Source of the DNA: Actinernus sp. WN-2022
Taxonomy: Eukaryota > Cnidaria > Anthozoa > Actiniaria > Actinernidae
NCBI GenBank assembly: GCA_030867875.1
Contig: JAOWCC010001634.1
Span: 2,873,258-2,937,257, forward strand
DNA: 64,000 nt
Reading direction: 5' to 3'
Shown here one piece after another: positions 1 to 12,700 of the stretch. The position numbers and the translations under genes were made by a program. Position 1 is the stretch's first letter. Every line of letters begins with the position of its first letter. The notes under the pieces were generated by a model that did not search any database, had not been told where the DNA came from, and saw only the letters and a program-made list of their open reading frames with translations.

Positions 1-405
1 TGACATGTGGCCTGTTGTTAGCCCCTCGTGTAGCACTCAGACATATGGAGAAATGTTACATGAAGGTATTATACTATTGACTGTGTGACATGTGGCCTGT
101 TGTTAGCCCCTCGTGTAGCACTCAGACATATGGAGAAATGCTACATGAAGGTGTTGTACTATTGACTGTGTGACATGTGGCCTGTTGTTAACCCCTTGTG
201 TAGCACTCAGACATATGGAGAAATATTACATGAAGGTGTTGTACTATTGACTGTGTGACATGTGGCCTGTTGTTAACCCCTTGTGTAGCACTCAGACATA
301 TGGAGAAATGTTACATGAAGGTATTGTACTATTGACTGTGTGACATGTGGCCTGTTGTTAGCCCCTCGTGTAGCACTCAGACATATGGAGAAATGCTACA
401 TGAAG
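1..405. repeat. 85-bp tandem repeat, about 4.8 copies
   Basis: Copies beginning TGACATGTGGCCTGTTGTTA start at 1, 86, 171, 256 and 341, an exact 85-bp period with a few substitutions between copies (for example gcccctcg versus accccttg). The array is cut by the window edge, so its full length is unknown. It lies upstream of the first visible CXXC1 exon, so it is probably intronic. Confidence 0.93.
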
Positions 406-740
406 TTAGACCTGTGATAATGAACTTCATTATCATGTGACACATATGGCCCAGTGTGCACTTCCCTTTCAAAACCATTTACAAAAATAAAATGATGTGA
501 TGGGAGGCCGTACATGTCTAACGTGAGCGGGCCGGAAAAAACCGTCTGGCCCAATGTTCAATTTTATGATTGTTGTTTTGTCGTTATTAAAACAAACTTA
601 TTGACTGAGTAAATGTCGGGCTGAAGCCTGAACAGGGAAAAAATTGGCTCTCGGTCATTTTGTACGCACGAGGTCGTACGTCCTAACCTGAAGCTAAATA
701 TTTTCCTTTACTCTTACAATATTGTTTTGCTGTTTTGTAG
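406..740. other. intronic DNA, no gene seen
   Basis: Between the 85-bp array and the first visible CXXC1 exon I see no coding signal. The preceding CXXC1 exon, which should carry a CxxC zinc motif just before the FGS segment, is not here, so it lies before the window. The stretch ends in a pyrimidine-rich acceptor (TTTTGTAG at 733-740). Confidence 0.5.
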
Positions 741-784
741 AATGAAAGTCTTACAACATTTGGTTCTGTGTACAGAAGTGCTGG
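741..784 (+). CDS. CXXC1: CXXC1 exon a (partial gene)
   Basis: Starts after TTTTGTAG and ends before GTAAGC (GT at 785-786). It translates as NESLTTFGSVYRSA plus a split Gly codon. This matches the ESQTSFGS segment of vertebrate CXXC1 that precedes the zinc-binding C-terminal domain. Confidence 0.88.
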
Positions 785-3700
785 GTAAGCATGTATTCTC
801 TTCTTTAAAGATACATGTATGATACTTCAATAGCCATTCATACATTTCATACTGTTTGTTACAGGACACTTTTTTGTGACTTCTACAATCCCCAACAAAG
901 AATCTACTGCAAAAGATTGAGAGTTCTCTGTTCAGAGCACACCAAAGAGCCCAAGGTACAGCCATTAATGTTAATTTTATCGTTTTACTGAAATCTCCTT
1001 GTTAAATTAAGTATTCTTCAAAACCACAAGAACAACATGCCCATATGTCAGCGCAAAATTTGTGTGATGGCCTGTTGTCACATGTGGGGGGGCACAGGTA
1101 GCCCAAGCTTACGATCTGTATAATTTGTATTGGATTTTTTAGTTTTAATATACAATGTAAATCTTGAATAGAAATCAATAATCTTCGTGCTCCTTAGCTG
1201 TGTCTGTGCTAATTTTCAGCGAATTTGAGGCAAGTTTTACCTTTGTCCCCTCTCTATTTTATAAGGTAAAACTTGGCTCAAATTTGCAAAGGAACATAAG
1301 AGGACACACTGTAAGTGTTGTTGCTTTTTATTAAAGATTTACGTTGTAAATGGCAAATTAAAAAAATCCCATACAAATGCTATTAAATTATATAGATCGT
1401 AAGCTTGGGCTACCTGTGGCGGGGCTTCCAATAAATTTTGGAGTTAGGTAAGCAGCTGTGAGCAAAAGGAAGCATCAGACAGCAAGTAGATGGTGGTATA
1501 TGGATAAAGTAGCTGCCAGAAGTCCAGCTACTGAAACCCCTGCACACAAACTGTATGGGTGACATAATGCCAGCGTTATACGTCCAGACCCTTGCTCGTC
1601 CCTCTCTTACCACAGGAAGCCCGGTTTCACATCTTTTATATTATAATTAGGAGTTGACTGCGGAGGAGGCTAACTGTGCATTTTGTAGATATCACATGAT
1701 GTCATATGTTTTGCAGCAACATTCTTGAATAATATTCTTATTTAAAGTGCCTACAACTGTATAAGGTCAAATTTTATATCAATAATTTCTATATAATGTG
1801 AAAGGTGAATAGTAAAATATTTCTTGATTTGAATGCTGAATGTTGTTCTATATGATTTGACATCAAAGTGACAAAGGAGGCATCATTTCTTATCCAATAA
1901 CATGCTGGTAGAAATAAGTGACTCTTTTTTAAACAACATGGACGTTATATTTGAAGCATACAGTACTGTTCGAAAAGATTGCAACGAGAATTGGGGATAT
2001 ATCCCCGGGGATATTTCACTTTTAAGTGAAATATCACTTCACTAAGGGAAGTGAAATATCACTTTTGGTGACGTGAAATATCACTTTTGGAAAGTGAAAT
2101 ATCACTTTTGGTGACGTGAAATATCACTTTTGGAAAGTGATATTTCACTTTTGGTGACGTGAAATATCACTTTTGGAAAATGATATTTCACTTTTTGGAA
2201 AGGGATATTTCACTTTTGAAGAAGTGATATTTCACGTCACCAAAAAGTGATATTTCACTTTTTCGAACTGGACCTTTCACCGTCGTTATTATTCATGTGT
2301 TGTCAGTTTCTTCAACACCGTTCTTATTAACTTACGAAGCCAACTGTTTCAAAATAAACATTCTTAAATCACGGCACGCTACCAATCTTCGGTTAACTTT
2401 TATTCCTGTTCAAGGGTGATGAGTTGTCAGTTTCTTACTCAACACCGCCGCTCGGGTTCTTATTAACTAACGAAGCCAACTGTTTCAAAATAAACATTCT
2501 TAAATCACGGCACGCTACCAATCTTCGGTTAACTTTTATTCCTGTTCACACTTCATGTCTTGTCAGTTTCTTCAACACCGTCAGTTTCTACAACACGAAG
2601 CCAACTGCTTTAAAATAAACGTTCTTAAAACACGGCCCGCTAACAATCTTCGGTTAACTTTTATTCCTGTTCACACTTCATGTGTTGTCAGTTTCTTCAA
2701 CACCGTTCTTATTAACTAACGAAGCCAACTGCTTCAAAATAAACATTCTTAAAACACGGCCCGCTACCAATCTTCGGTTAACTTTTATTCCTGTTCACAC
2801 TTCATGTCTTGTCAGTTTCTTCAACACCGTTCTTATTAACTAACGAAGCCAACTGCTTCAAAATAAACATTCTTAAAACACGGCCCGCTACCAATCTTCG
2901 GTTAACTTTTATTCCTGTTCAAGCGTGATGAGTTGTCAGTTTCTTACACAACACCGCCGTTCCCGTTCTTATTAACTAACGAAGCCAACTGCTTCAAAAT
3001 AAACATTCTTAAAACACGGCCCGCTAACAATCTTCGGTTAACTTTTATTCCTGTTCACACTTCATGTCTTGTCAGTTTCTTCAACACCGTCAGTTTCTTC
3101 AACACGAAGCCAACTGCTTTAAAATAAACGTTCTTAAAACACGGCCCGCTACCAATCTTCGGTTAACTTTTATTCCTGTTCACACTTCATGTGTTGTCAG
3201 TTTCTTACACAACACCGCCGTTCCCGTTCTTATTAACTAACGAAGCCAACTGCTTCAAAATAAACATTCTTAAAACACGGCCCGCTAACAATCTTCGGTT
3301 AACTTTTATTCCTGTTCACACTTCATGTCTTGTCAGTTTCTTCAACACGAAGCCAACTGCTTTAAAATAAACGTTCTTAAAACACGGCCCGCTAACAATC
3401 TTCGGTTAACTTTTATTCCTGTTCACACTTCATGTCTTGTCAGTTTCTTCAACACCGTCAGTTTCTTCAACACGAAGCCAACTGCTTTAAAATAAACGTT
3501 CTTAAAACACGGCCCGCTAACAATCTTCGGTTAACTTTTATTCCTGTTCACACTTCATGTGTTGTCAGTTTCTTCAACACCGTTCTTATTAACTAACGAA
3601 GCCAACTGCTTCAAAATAAACATTCTTAAAACACGGCCCGCTACCAATCTTCGGTTAACTTTTATTCCTGTTCACACTTCATGTCTTGTCAGTTTCTTCA

Positions 3701-6700
3701 ACACCGTCAGTTTCTTCAACACGAAGCCAACTGCTTTAAAATAAACGTTCTTAAAACACGGCCCGCTAACAATCTTCGGTTAACTTTTATTCCTGTTCAC
3801 ACTTCATGTGTTGTCAGTTTCTTCAACACCGTTCTTATTAACTAACGAAGCCAACTGCTTCAAAATAAACATTCTTAAAACACGGCCCGCTACCAATCTT
3901 CGGTTAACTTTTATTCCTGTTCACACTTCATGTGTTGTCAGTTTCTTCAACACCGTTCTTATTAACTAACGAAGCCAACTGCTTCAAAATAAACATTCTT
4001 AAAACACGGCCCGCTACCAATCTTCGGTTAACTTTTATTCCTGTTCACACTTCATGTCTTGTCAGTTTCTTCAACACCATTCTTATTAACTAACGAAGCC
4101 AACTGTTTCAAAATAAACATTCTTAAATCACGGCCCGCTACCAATCTTCGGTTAACTTTTAGTCCTGTTCAAGGGTGATGAGTTGTCAGTTTCTTACTCA
4201 ACACCGCCGTTCCCGTTCTTATTAACTAACAAAGCCAACTGCTTCAAAATAAACATTCTTAAAACACGGCCCGCTACCAATCTTCGGTTAACTTTTATTC
4301 CTGTTCACACTTCATGTCTTGTCAGTTTCTTCAACACCGTTCTTATTAACTAACGAAGCCAACTGCTTCAAAATAAACATTCTTAAAACACGGCCCGCTA
4401 CCAATCTTCGCTTAACTTTTATTCCTGTTCAAGCGTGATGAGTTGTCAGTTTCTTCAACACCGTTCTTATTAACTAACGAAGCCAACTGCTTCAAAATAA
4501 ACATTCTTAAAACACGGCCCGCTACCAATCTTCGGTTAACTTTTATTCCTGTTCACACTTCATGTCTTGTCAGTTTCTTCAACACCATTCTTATTAACTA
4601 ACGAAGCCAACTGTTTCAAAATAAACATTCTTAAATCACGGCCCGCTACCAATCTTCGGTTAACTTTTAGTCCTGTTCAAGGGTGATGAGTTGTCAGTTT
4701 CTTACTCAACACCGCCGTTCCCGTTCTTATTAACTAACAAAGCCAACTGCTTCAAAATAAACATTCTTAAAACACGGCCCGCTACCAATCTTCGGTTAAC
4801 TTTTATTCCTGTTCACACTTCATGTCTTGTCAGTTTCTTCAACACCGTTCTTATTAACTAACGAAGCCAACTGCTTCAAAATAAACATTCTTAAAACACG
4901 GCCCGCTACCAATCTTCGGTTAACTTTTATTCCTGTTGACACTTCATGTCTTGTCAGTTTCTTCAACACCGTCAGTTTCTTCAACACGAAGCCAACTGCT
5001 TTAAAATAAACGTTCTTAAAACACGGCCCGCTAACAATCTTCGGTTAACCTTTATTCCTGTTCACACTTCATGTCTTGTCAGTTTCTTCAACACCGTTCT
5101 TATTAACTAACGAAGCCAACTGCTTCAAAATAAACATTCTTAAAACACGGCCCGCTACCAATCTTCGGTTAACTTTTATTCCTGTTCACACTTCATGTGT
5201 TGTCAGTTTCTTCAACACCGTTCTTATTAACTAACGAAGCCAACTGCTTCAAAATAAACATTCTTAAAACACGGCCCGCTACCAATCTTCGGTTAACTTT
5301 TATTCCTGTTCAAGCGTGATGAGTTGTCAGTTTCTTACACAACACCGCCGTTCCCGTTCTTATTAACTAACGAAGCCAACTGCTTTAAAATAAACGTTCT
5401 TAAAACACGGCCCGCTAACAATCTTCGGTTAACTTTTATTCCTGTTCACACTTCATGTGTTGTCAGTTTCTTCAACACCGTTCTTATTAACTAACGAAGC
5501 CAACTGCTTCAAAATAAACATTCTTAAAACACGGCCCGCTACCAATCTTCGGTTAACTTTTATTCCTGTTCACACTTCATGTCTTGTCAGTTTCTTCAAC
5601 ACCGTTCTTATTAACTAACGAAGCCAACTGTTTCAAAATAAACATTCTTAAAACACGGCCCGCTACCAATCTTCGGTTAACTTTTATTCCTGTTCACACT
5701 TCATGTCTTGTCAGTTTCTTCAACACCGTTCTTATTAACTAACGAAGCCAACTGCTTCAAAATAAACATTCTTAAAACACGGCCCGCTACCAATCTTCGG
5801 TTAACTTTTATTCCTGTTGACACTTCATGTCTTGTCAGTTTCTTCAACACCGTCAGTTTCTTCAACACGAAGCCAACTGCTTTAAAATAAACGTTCTTAA
5901 AACACGGCCCGCTAACAATCTTCGGTTAACCTTTATTCCTGTTCACACTTCATGTCTTGTCAGTTTCTTCAACACCGTTCTTATTAACTAACGAAGCCAA
6001 CTGCTTCAAAATAAACATTCTTAAAACACGGCCCGCTACCAATCTTCGGTTAACTTTTATTCCTGTTCACACTTCATGTGTTGTCAGTTTCTTCAACACC
6101 GTTCTTATTAACTAACGAAGCCAACTGCTTCAAAATAAACATTCTTAAAACACGGCCCGCTACCAATCTTCGGTTAACTTTTATTCCTGTTCAAGCGTGA
6201 TGAGTTGTCAGTTTCTTACACAACACCGCCGTTCCCGTTCTTATTAACTAACGAAGCCAACTGCTTTAAAATAAACGTTCTTAAAACACGGCCCGCTAAC
6301 AATCTTCGGTTAACTTTTATTCCTGTTCACACTTCATGTGTTGTCAGTTTCTTCAACACCGTTCTTATTAACTAACGAAGCCAACTGCTTCAAAATAAAC
6401 ATTCTTAAAACACGGCCCGCTACCAATCTTCGGTTAACTTTTATTCCTGTTCACACTTCATGTCTTGTCAGTTTCTTCAACACCGTTCTTATTAACTAAC
6501 GAAGCCAACTGTTTCAAAATAAACATTCTTAAAACACGGCCCGCTACCAATCTTCGGTTAACTTTTATTCCTGTTCACACTTCATGTCTTGTCAGTTTCT
6601 TCAACACCGTTCTTATTAACTAACAAAGCCAACTGCTTCAAAATAAACATTCTTAAAACACGGCCCGCTACCAATCTTCGGTTAACTTTTATTCCTGTTC

Positions 6701-9700
6701 ACACTTCATGTCTTGTCAGTTTCTTCAACACCGTTCTTATTAACTAACGAAGCCAACTGCTTCAAAATAAACATTCTTAAAACACGGCCCGCTACCAATC
6801 TTCGGTTAACTTTTATTCCTGTTGACACTCCATGTCTTGTCAGTTTCTTCAACACCGTCAGTTTCTTCAACACGAAGCCAACTGCTTTAAAATAAACGTT
6901 CTTAAAACACGGCCCGCTAACAATCTTCGGTTAACCTTTATTCCTGTTCACACTTCATGTCTTGTCAGTTTCTTCAACACCGTTCTTATTAACTAACGAA
7001 GCCAACTGCTTCAAAATAAACATTCTTAAAACACGGCCCGCTACCAATCTTCGGTTAACTTTTATTCCTGTTCACACTTCATGTGTTGTCAGTTTCTTCA
7101 ACACCGTTCTTATTAACTAACGAAGCCAACTGCTTCAAAATAAACCTTCTTAAAACACGGCCCGCTACCAATCTTCGGTTAACTTTTATTCCTGTTCAAG
7201 CGTGATGAGTTGTCAGTTTCTTACACAACACCGCCGTTCCCGTTCTTATTAACTAACGAAGCCAACTGCTTTAAAATAAACGTTCTTAAAACACGGCCCG
7301 CTAACAATCTTCGGTTAACTTTTATTCCTGTTCACACTTCATGTGTTGTCAGTTTCTTCAACACCGTTCTTATTAACTAACGAAGCCAACTGCTTCAAAA
7401 TAAACATTCTTAAAACACGGCCCGCTACCAATCTTCGGTTAACTTTTATTCCTGTTCACACTTCATGTCTTGTCAGTTTCTTCAACACCGTTCTTATTAA
7501 CTAACGAAGCCAACTGTTTCAAAATAAACATTCTTAAAACACGGCCCGCTACCAATCTTCGGTTAACTTTTATTCCTGTTCACACTTCATGTCTTGTCAG
7601 TTTCTTCAACACCGTTCTTATTAACTAACGAAGCCAACTGCTTCAAAATAAACATTCTTAAAACACGGCCCGCTACCAATCTTCGGTTAACTTTTATTCC
7701 TGTTGACACTTCATGTCTTGTCAGTTTCTTCAACACCGTCAGTTTCTTCAACACGAAGCCAACTGCTTTAAAATAAACGTTCTTAAAACACGGCCCGCTA
7801 ACAATCTTCGGTTAACCTTTATTCCTGTTCACACTTCATGTGTTGTCAGTTTCTTCAACACCGTTCTTATTAACTAACGAAGCCAACTGCTTCAAAATAA
7901 ACATTCTTAAAACACGGCCCGCTACCAATCTTCGGTTAACTTTTATTCCTGTTCACACTTCATGTGTTGTCAGTTTCTTCAACACCGTTCTTATTAACTA
8001 ACGAAGCCAACTGCTTCAAAATAAACATTCTTAAAACACGGCCCGCTACCAATCTTCGGTTAACTTTTATTCCTGTTCACACTTCATGTCTTGTCAGTTT
8101 CTTCAACACCATTCTTATTAACTAACGAAGCCAACTGTTTCAAAATAAACATTCTTAAATCACGGCCCGCTACCAATCTTCGGTTAACTTTTAGTCCTGT
8201 TCAAGGGTGATGAGTTGTCAGTTTCTTACTCAACACCGCCGTTCCCGTTCTTATTAACTAACAAAGCCAACTGCTTCAAAATAAACATTCTTAAAACACG
8301 GCCCGCTACCAATCTTCGGTTAACTTTTATTCCTGTTCACACTTCATGTCTTGTCAGTTTCTTCAACACCGTTCTTATTAACTAACGAAGCCAACTGCTT
8401 CAAAATAAACATTCTTAAAACACGGCCCGCTACCAATCTTCGCTTAACTTTTATTCCTGTTCAAGCGTGATGAGTTGTCAGTTTCTTCAACACCGTTCTT
8501 ATTAACTAACGAAGCCAACTGCTTCAAAATAAACATTCTTAAAACACGGCCCGCTACCAATCTTCGGTTAACTTTTATTCCTGTTCACACTTCATGTCTT
8601 GTCAGTTTCTTCAACACCATTCTTATTAACTAACGAAGCCAACTGTTTCAAAATAAACATTCTTAAATCACGGCCCGCTACCAATCTTCGGTTAACTTTT
8701 AGTCCTGTTCAAGGGTGATGAGTTGTCAGTTTCTTACTCAACACCGCCGTTCCCGTTCTTATTAACTAACAAAGCCAACTGCTTCAAAATAAACATTCTT
8801 AAAACACGGCCCGCTACCAATCTTCGGTTAACTTTTATTCCTGTTCACACTTCATGTCTTGTCAGTTTCTTCAACACCGTTCTTATTAACTAACGAAGCC
8901 AACTGCTTCAAAATAAACATTCTTAAAACACGGCCCGCTACCAATCTTCGGTTAACTTTTATTCCTGTTGACACTTCATGTCTTGTCAGTTTCTTCAACA
9001 CCGTCAGTTTCTTCAACACGAAGCCAACTGCTTTAAAATAAACGTTCTTAAAACACGGCCCGCTAACAATCTTCGGTTAACCTTTATTCCTGTTCACACT
9101 TCATGTCTTGTCAGTTTCTTCAACACCGTTCTTATTAACTAACGAAGCCAACTGCTTCAAAATAAACATTCTTAAAACACGGCCCGCTACCAATCTTCGG
9201 TTAACTTTTATTCCTGTTCACACTTCATGTGTTGTCAGTTTCTTCAACACCGTTCTTATTAACTAACGAAGCCAACTGCTTCAAAATAAACATTCTTAAA
9301 ACACGGCCCGCTACCAATCTTCGGTTAACTTTTATTCCTGTTCAAGCGTGATGAGTTGTCAGTTTCTTACACAACACCGCCGTTCCCGTTCTTATTAACT
9401 AACGAAGCCAACTGCTTTAAAATAAACGTTCTTAAAACACGGCCCGCTAACAATCTTCGGTTAACTTTTATTCCTGTTCACACTTCATGTGTTGTCAGTT
9501 TCTTCAACACCGTTCTTATTAACTAACGAAGCCAACTGCTTCAAAATAAACATTCTTAAAACACGGCCCGCTACCAATCTTCGGTTAACTTTTATTCCTG
9601 TTCACACTTCATGTCTTGTCAGTTTCTTCAACACCGTTCTTATTAACTAACGAAGCCAACTGTTTCAAAATAAACATTCTTAAAACACGGCCCGCTACCA

Positions 9701-12700
9701 ATCTTCGGTTAACTTTTATTCCTGTTCACACTTCATGTCTTGTCAGTTTCTTCAACACCGTTCTTATTAACTAACGAAGCCAACTGCTTCAAAATAAACA
9801 TTCTTAAAACACGGCCCGCTACCAATCTTCGGTTAACTTTTATTCCTGTTGACACTTCATGTCTTGTCAGTTTCTTCAACACCGTCAGTTTCTTCAACAC
9901 GAAGCCAACTGCTTTAAAATAAACGTTCTTAAAACACGGCCCGCTAACAATCTTCGGTTAACCTTTATTCCTGTTCACACTTCATGTCTTGTCAGTTTCT
10001 TCAACACCGTTCTTATTAACTAACGAAGCCAACTGCTTCAAAATAAACATTCTTAAAACACGGCCCGCTACCAATCTTCGGTTAACTTTTATTCCTGTTC
10101 ACACTTCATGTGTTGTCAGTTTCTTCAACACCGTTCTTATTAACTAACGAAGCCAACTGCTTCAAAATAAACATTCTTAAAACACGGCCCGCTACCAATC
10201 TTCGGTTAACTTTTATTCCTGTTCAAGCGTGATGAGTTGTCAGTTTCTTACACAACACCGCCGTTCCCGTTCTTATTAACTAACGAAGCCAACTGCTTTA
10301 AAATAAACGTTCTTAAAACACGGCCCGCTAACAATCTTCGGTTAACTTTTATTCCTGTTCACACTTCATGTGTTGTCAGTTTCTTCAACACCGTTCTTAT
10401 TAACTAACGAAGCCAACTGCTTCAAAATAAACATTCTTAAAACACGGCCCGCTACCAATCTTCGGTTAACTTTTATTCCTGTTCACACTTCATGTCTTGT
10501 CAGTTTCTTCAACACCGTTCTTATTAACTAACGAAGCCAACTGTTTCAAAATAAACATTCTTAAAACACGGCCCGCTACCAATCTTCGGTTAACTTTTAT
10601 TCCTGTTCACACTTCATGTCTTGTCAGTTTCTTCAACACCGTTCTTATTAACTAACAAAGCCAACTGCTTCAAAATAAACATTCTTAAAACACGGCCCGC
10701 TACCAATCTTCGGTTAACTTTTATTCCTGTTCACACTTCATGTCTTGTCAGTTTCTTCAACACCGTTCTTATTAACTAACGAAGCCAACTGCTTCAAAAT
10801 AAACATTCTTAAAACACGGCCCGCTACCAATCTTCGGTTAACTTTTATTCCTGTTGACACTCCATGTCTTGTCAGTTTCTTCAACACCGTCAGTTTCTTC
10901 AACACGAAGCCAACTGCTTTAAAATAAACGTTCTTAAAACACGGCCCGCTAACAATCTTCGGTTAACCTTTATTCCTGTTCACACTTCATGTCTTGTCAG
11001 TTTCTTCAACACCGTTCTTATTAACTAACGAAGCCAACTGCTTCAAAATAAACATTCTTAAAACACGGCCCGCTACCAATCTTCGGTTAACTTTTATTCC
11101 TGTTCACACTTCATGTGTTGTCAGTTTCTTCAACACCGTTCTTATTAACTAACGAAGCCAACTGCTTCAAAATAAACCTTCTTAAAACACGGCCCGCTAC
11201 CAATCTTCGGTTAACTTTTATTCCTGTTCAAGCGTGATGAGTTGTCAGTTTCTTACACAACACCGCCGTTCCCGTTCTTATTAACTAACGAAGCCAACTG
11301 CTTTAAAATAAACGTTCTTAAAACACGGCCCGCTAACAATCTTCGGTTAACTTTTATTCCTGTTCACACTTCATGTGTTGTCAGTTTCTTCAACACCGTT
11401 CTTATTAACTAACGAAGCCAACTGCTTCAAAATAAACATTCTTAAAACACGGCCCGCTACCAATCTTCGGTTAACTTTTATTCCTGTTCACACTTCATGT
11501 CTTGTCAGTTTCTTCAACACCGTTCTTATTAACTAACGAAGCCAACTGTTTCAAAATAAACATTCTTAAAACACGGCCCGCTACCAATCTTCGGTTAACT
11601 TTTATTCCTGTTCACACTTCATGTCTTGTCAGTTTCTTCAACACCGTTCTTATTAACTAACGAAGCCAACTGCTTCAAAATAAACATTCTTAAAACACGG
11701 CCCGCTACCAATCTTCGGTTAACTTTTATTCCTGTTGACACTTCATGTCTTGTCAGTTTCTTCAACACCGTCAGTTTCTTCAACACGAAGCCAACTGCTT
11801 TAAAATAAACGTTCTTAAAACACGGCCCGCTAACAATCTTCGGTTAACCTTTATTCCTGTTCACACTTCATGTCTTGTCAGTTTCTTCAACACCGTTCTT
11901 ATTAACTAACGAAGCCAACTGCTTCAAAATAAACATTCTTAAAACACGGCCCGCTACCAATCTTCGGTTAACTTTTATTCCTGTTCACACTTCATGTGTT
12001 GTCAGTTTCTTCAACACCGTTCTTATTAACTAACGAAGCCAACTGCTTCAAAATAAACATTCTTAAAACACGGCCCGCTACCAATCTTCGGTTAACTTTT
12101 ATTCCTGTTCAAGCGTGATGAGTTGTCAGTTTCTTACACAACACCGCCGTTCCCGTTCTTATTAACTAACGAAGCCAACTGCTTTAAAATAAACGTTCTT
12201 AAAACACGGCCCGCTAACAATCTTCGGTTAACTTTTATTCCTGTTCACACTTCATGTGTTGTCAGTTTCTTCAACACCGTTCTTATTAACTAACGAAGCC
12301 AACTGCTTCAAAATAAACATTCTTAAAACACGGCCCGCTACCAATCTTCGGTTAACTTTTATTCCTGTTCACACTTCATGTCTTGTCAGTTTCTTCAACA
12401 CCGTTCTTATTAACTAACGAAGCCAACTGTTTCAAAATAAACATTCTTAAAACACGGCCCGCTACCAATCTTCGGTTAACTTTTATTCCTGTTCACACTT
12501 CATGTCTTGTCAGTTTCTTCAACACCGTTCTTATTAACTAACGAAGCCAACTGTTTCAAAATAAACATTCTTAAAACACGGCCCGCTACCAATCTTCGGT
12601 TAACTTTTATTCCTGTTCACACTTCATGTCTTGTCAGTTTCTTCAACACCGTTCTTATTAACTAACAAAGCCAACTGCTTCAAAATAAACATTCTTAAAA

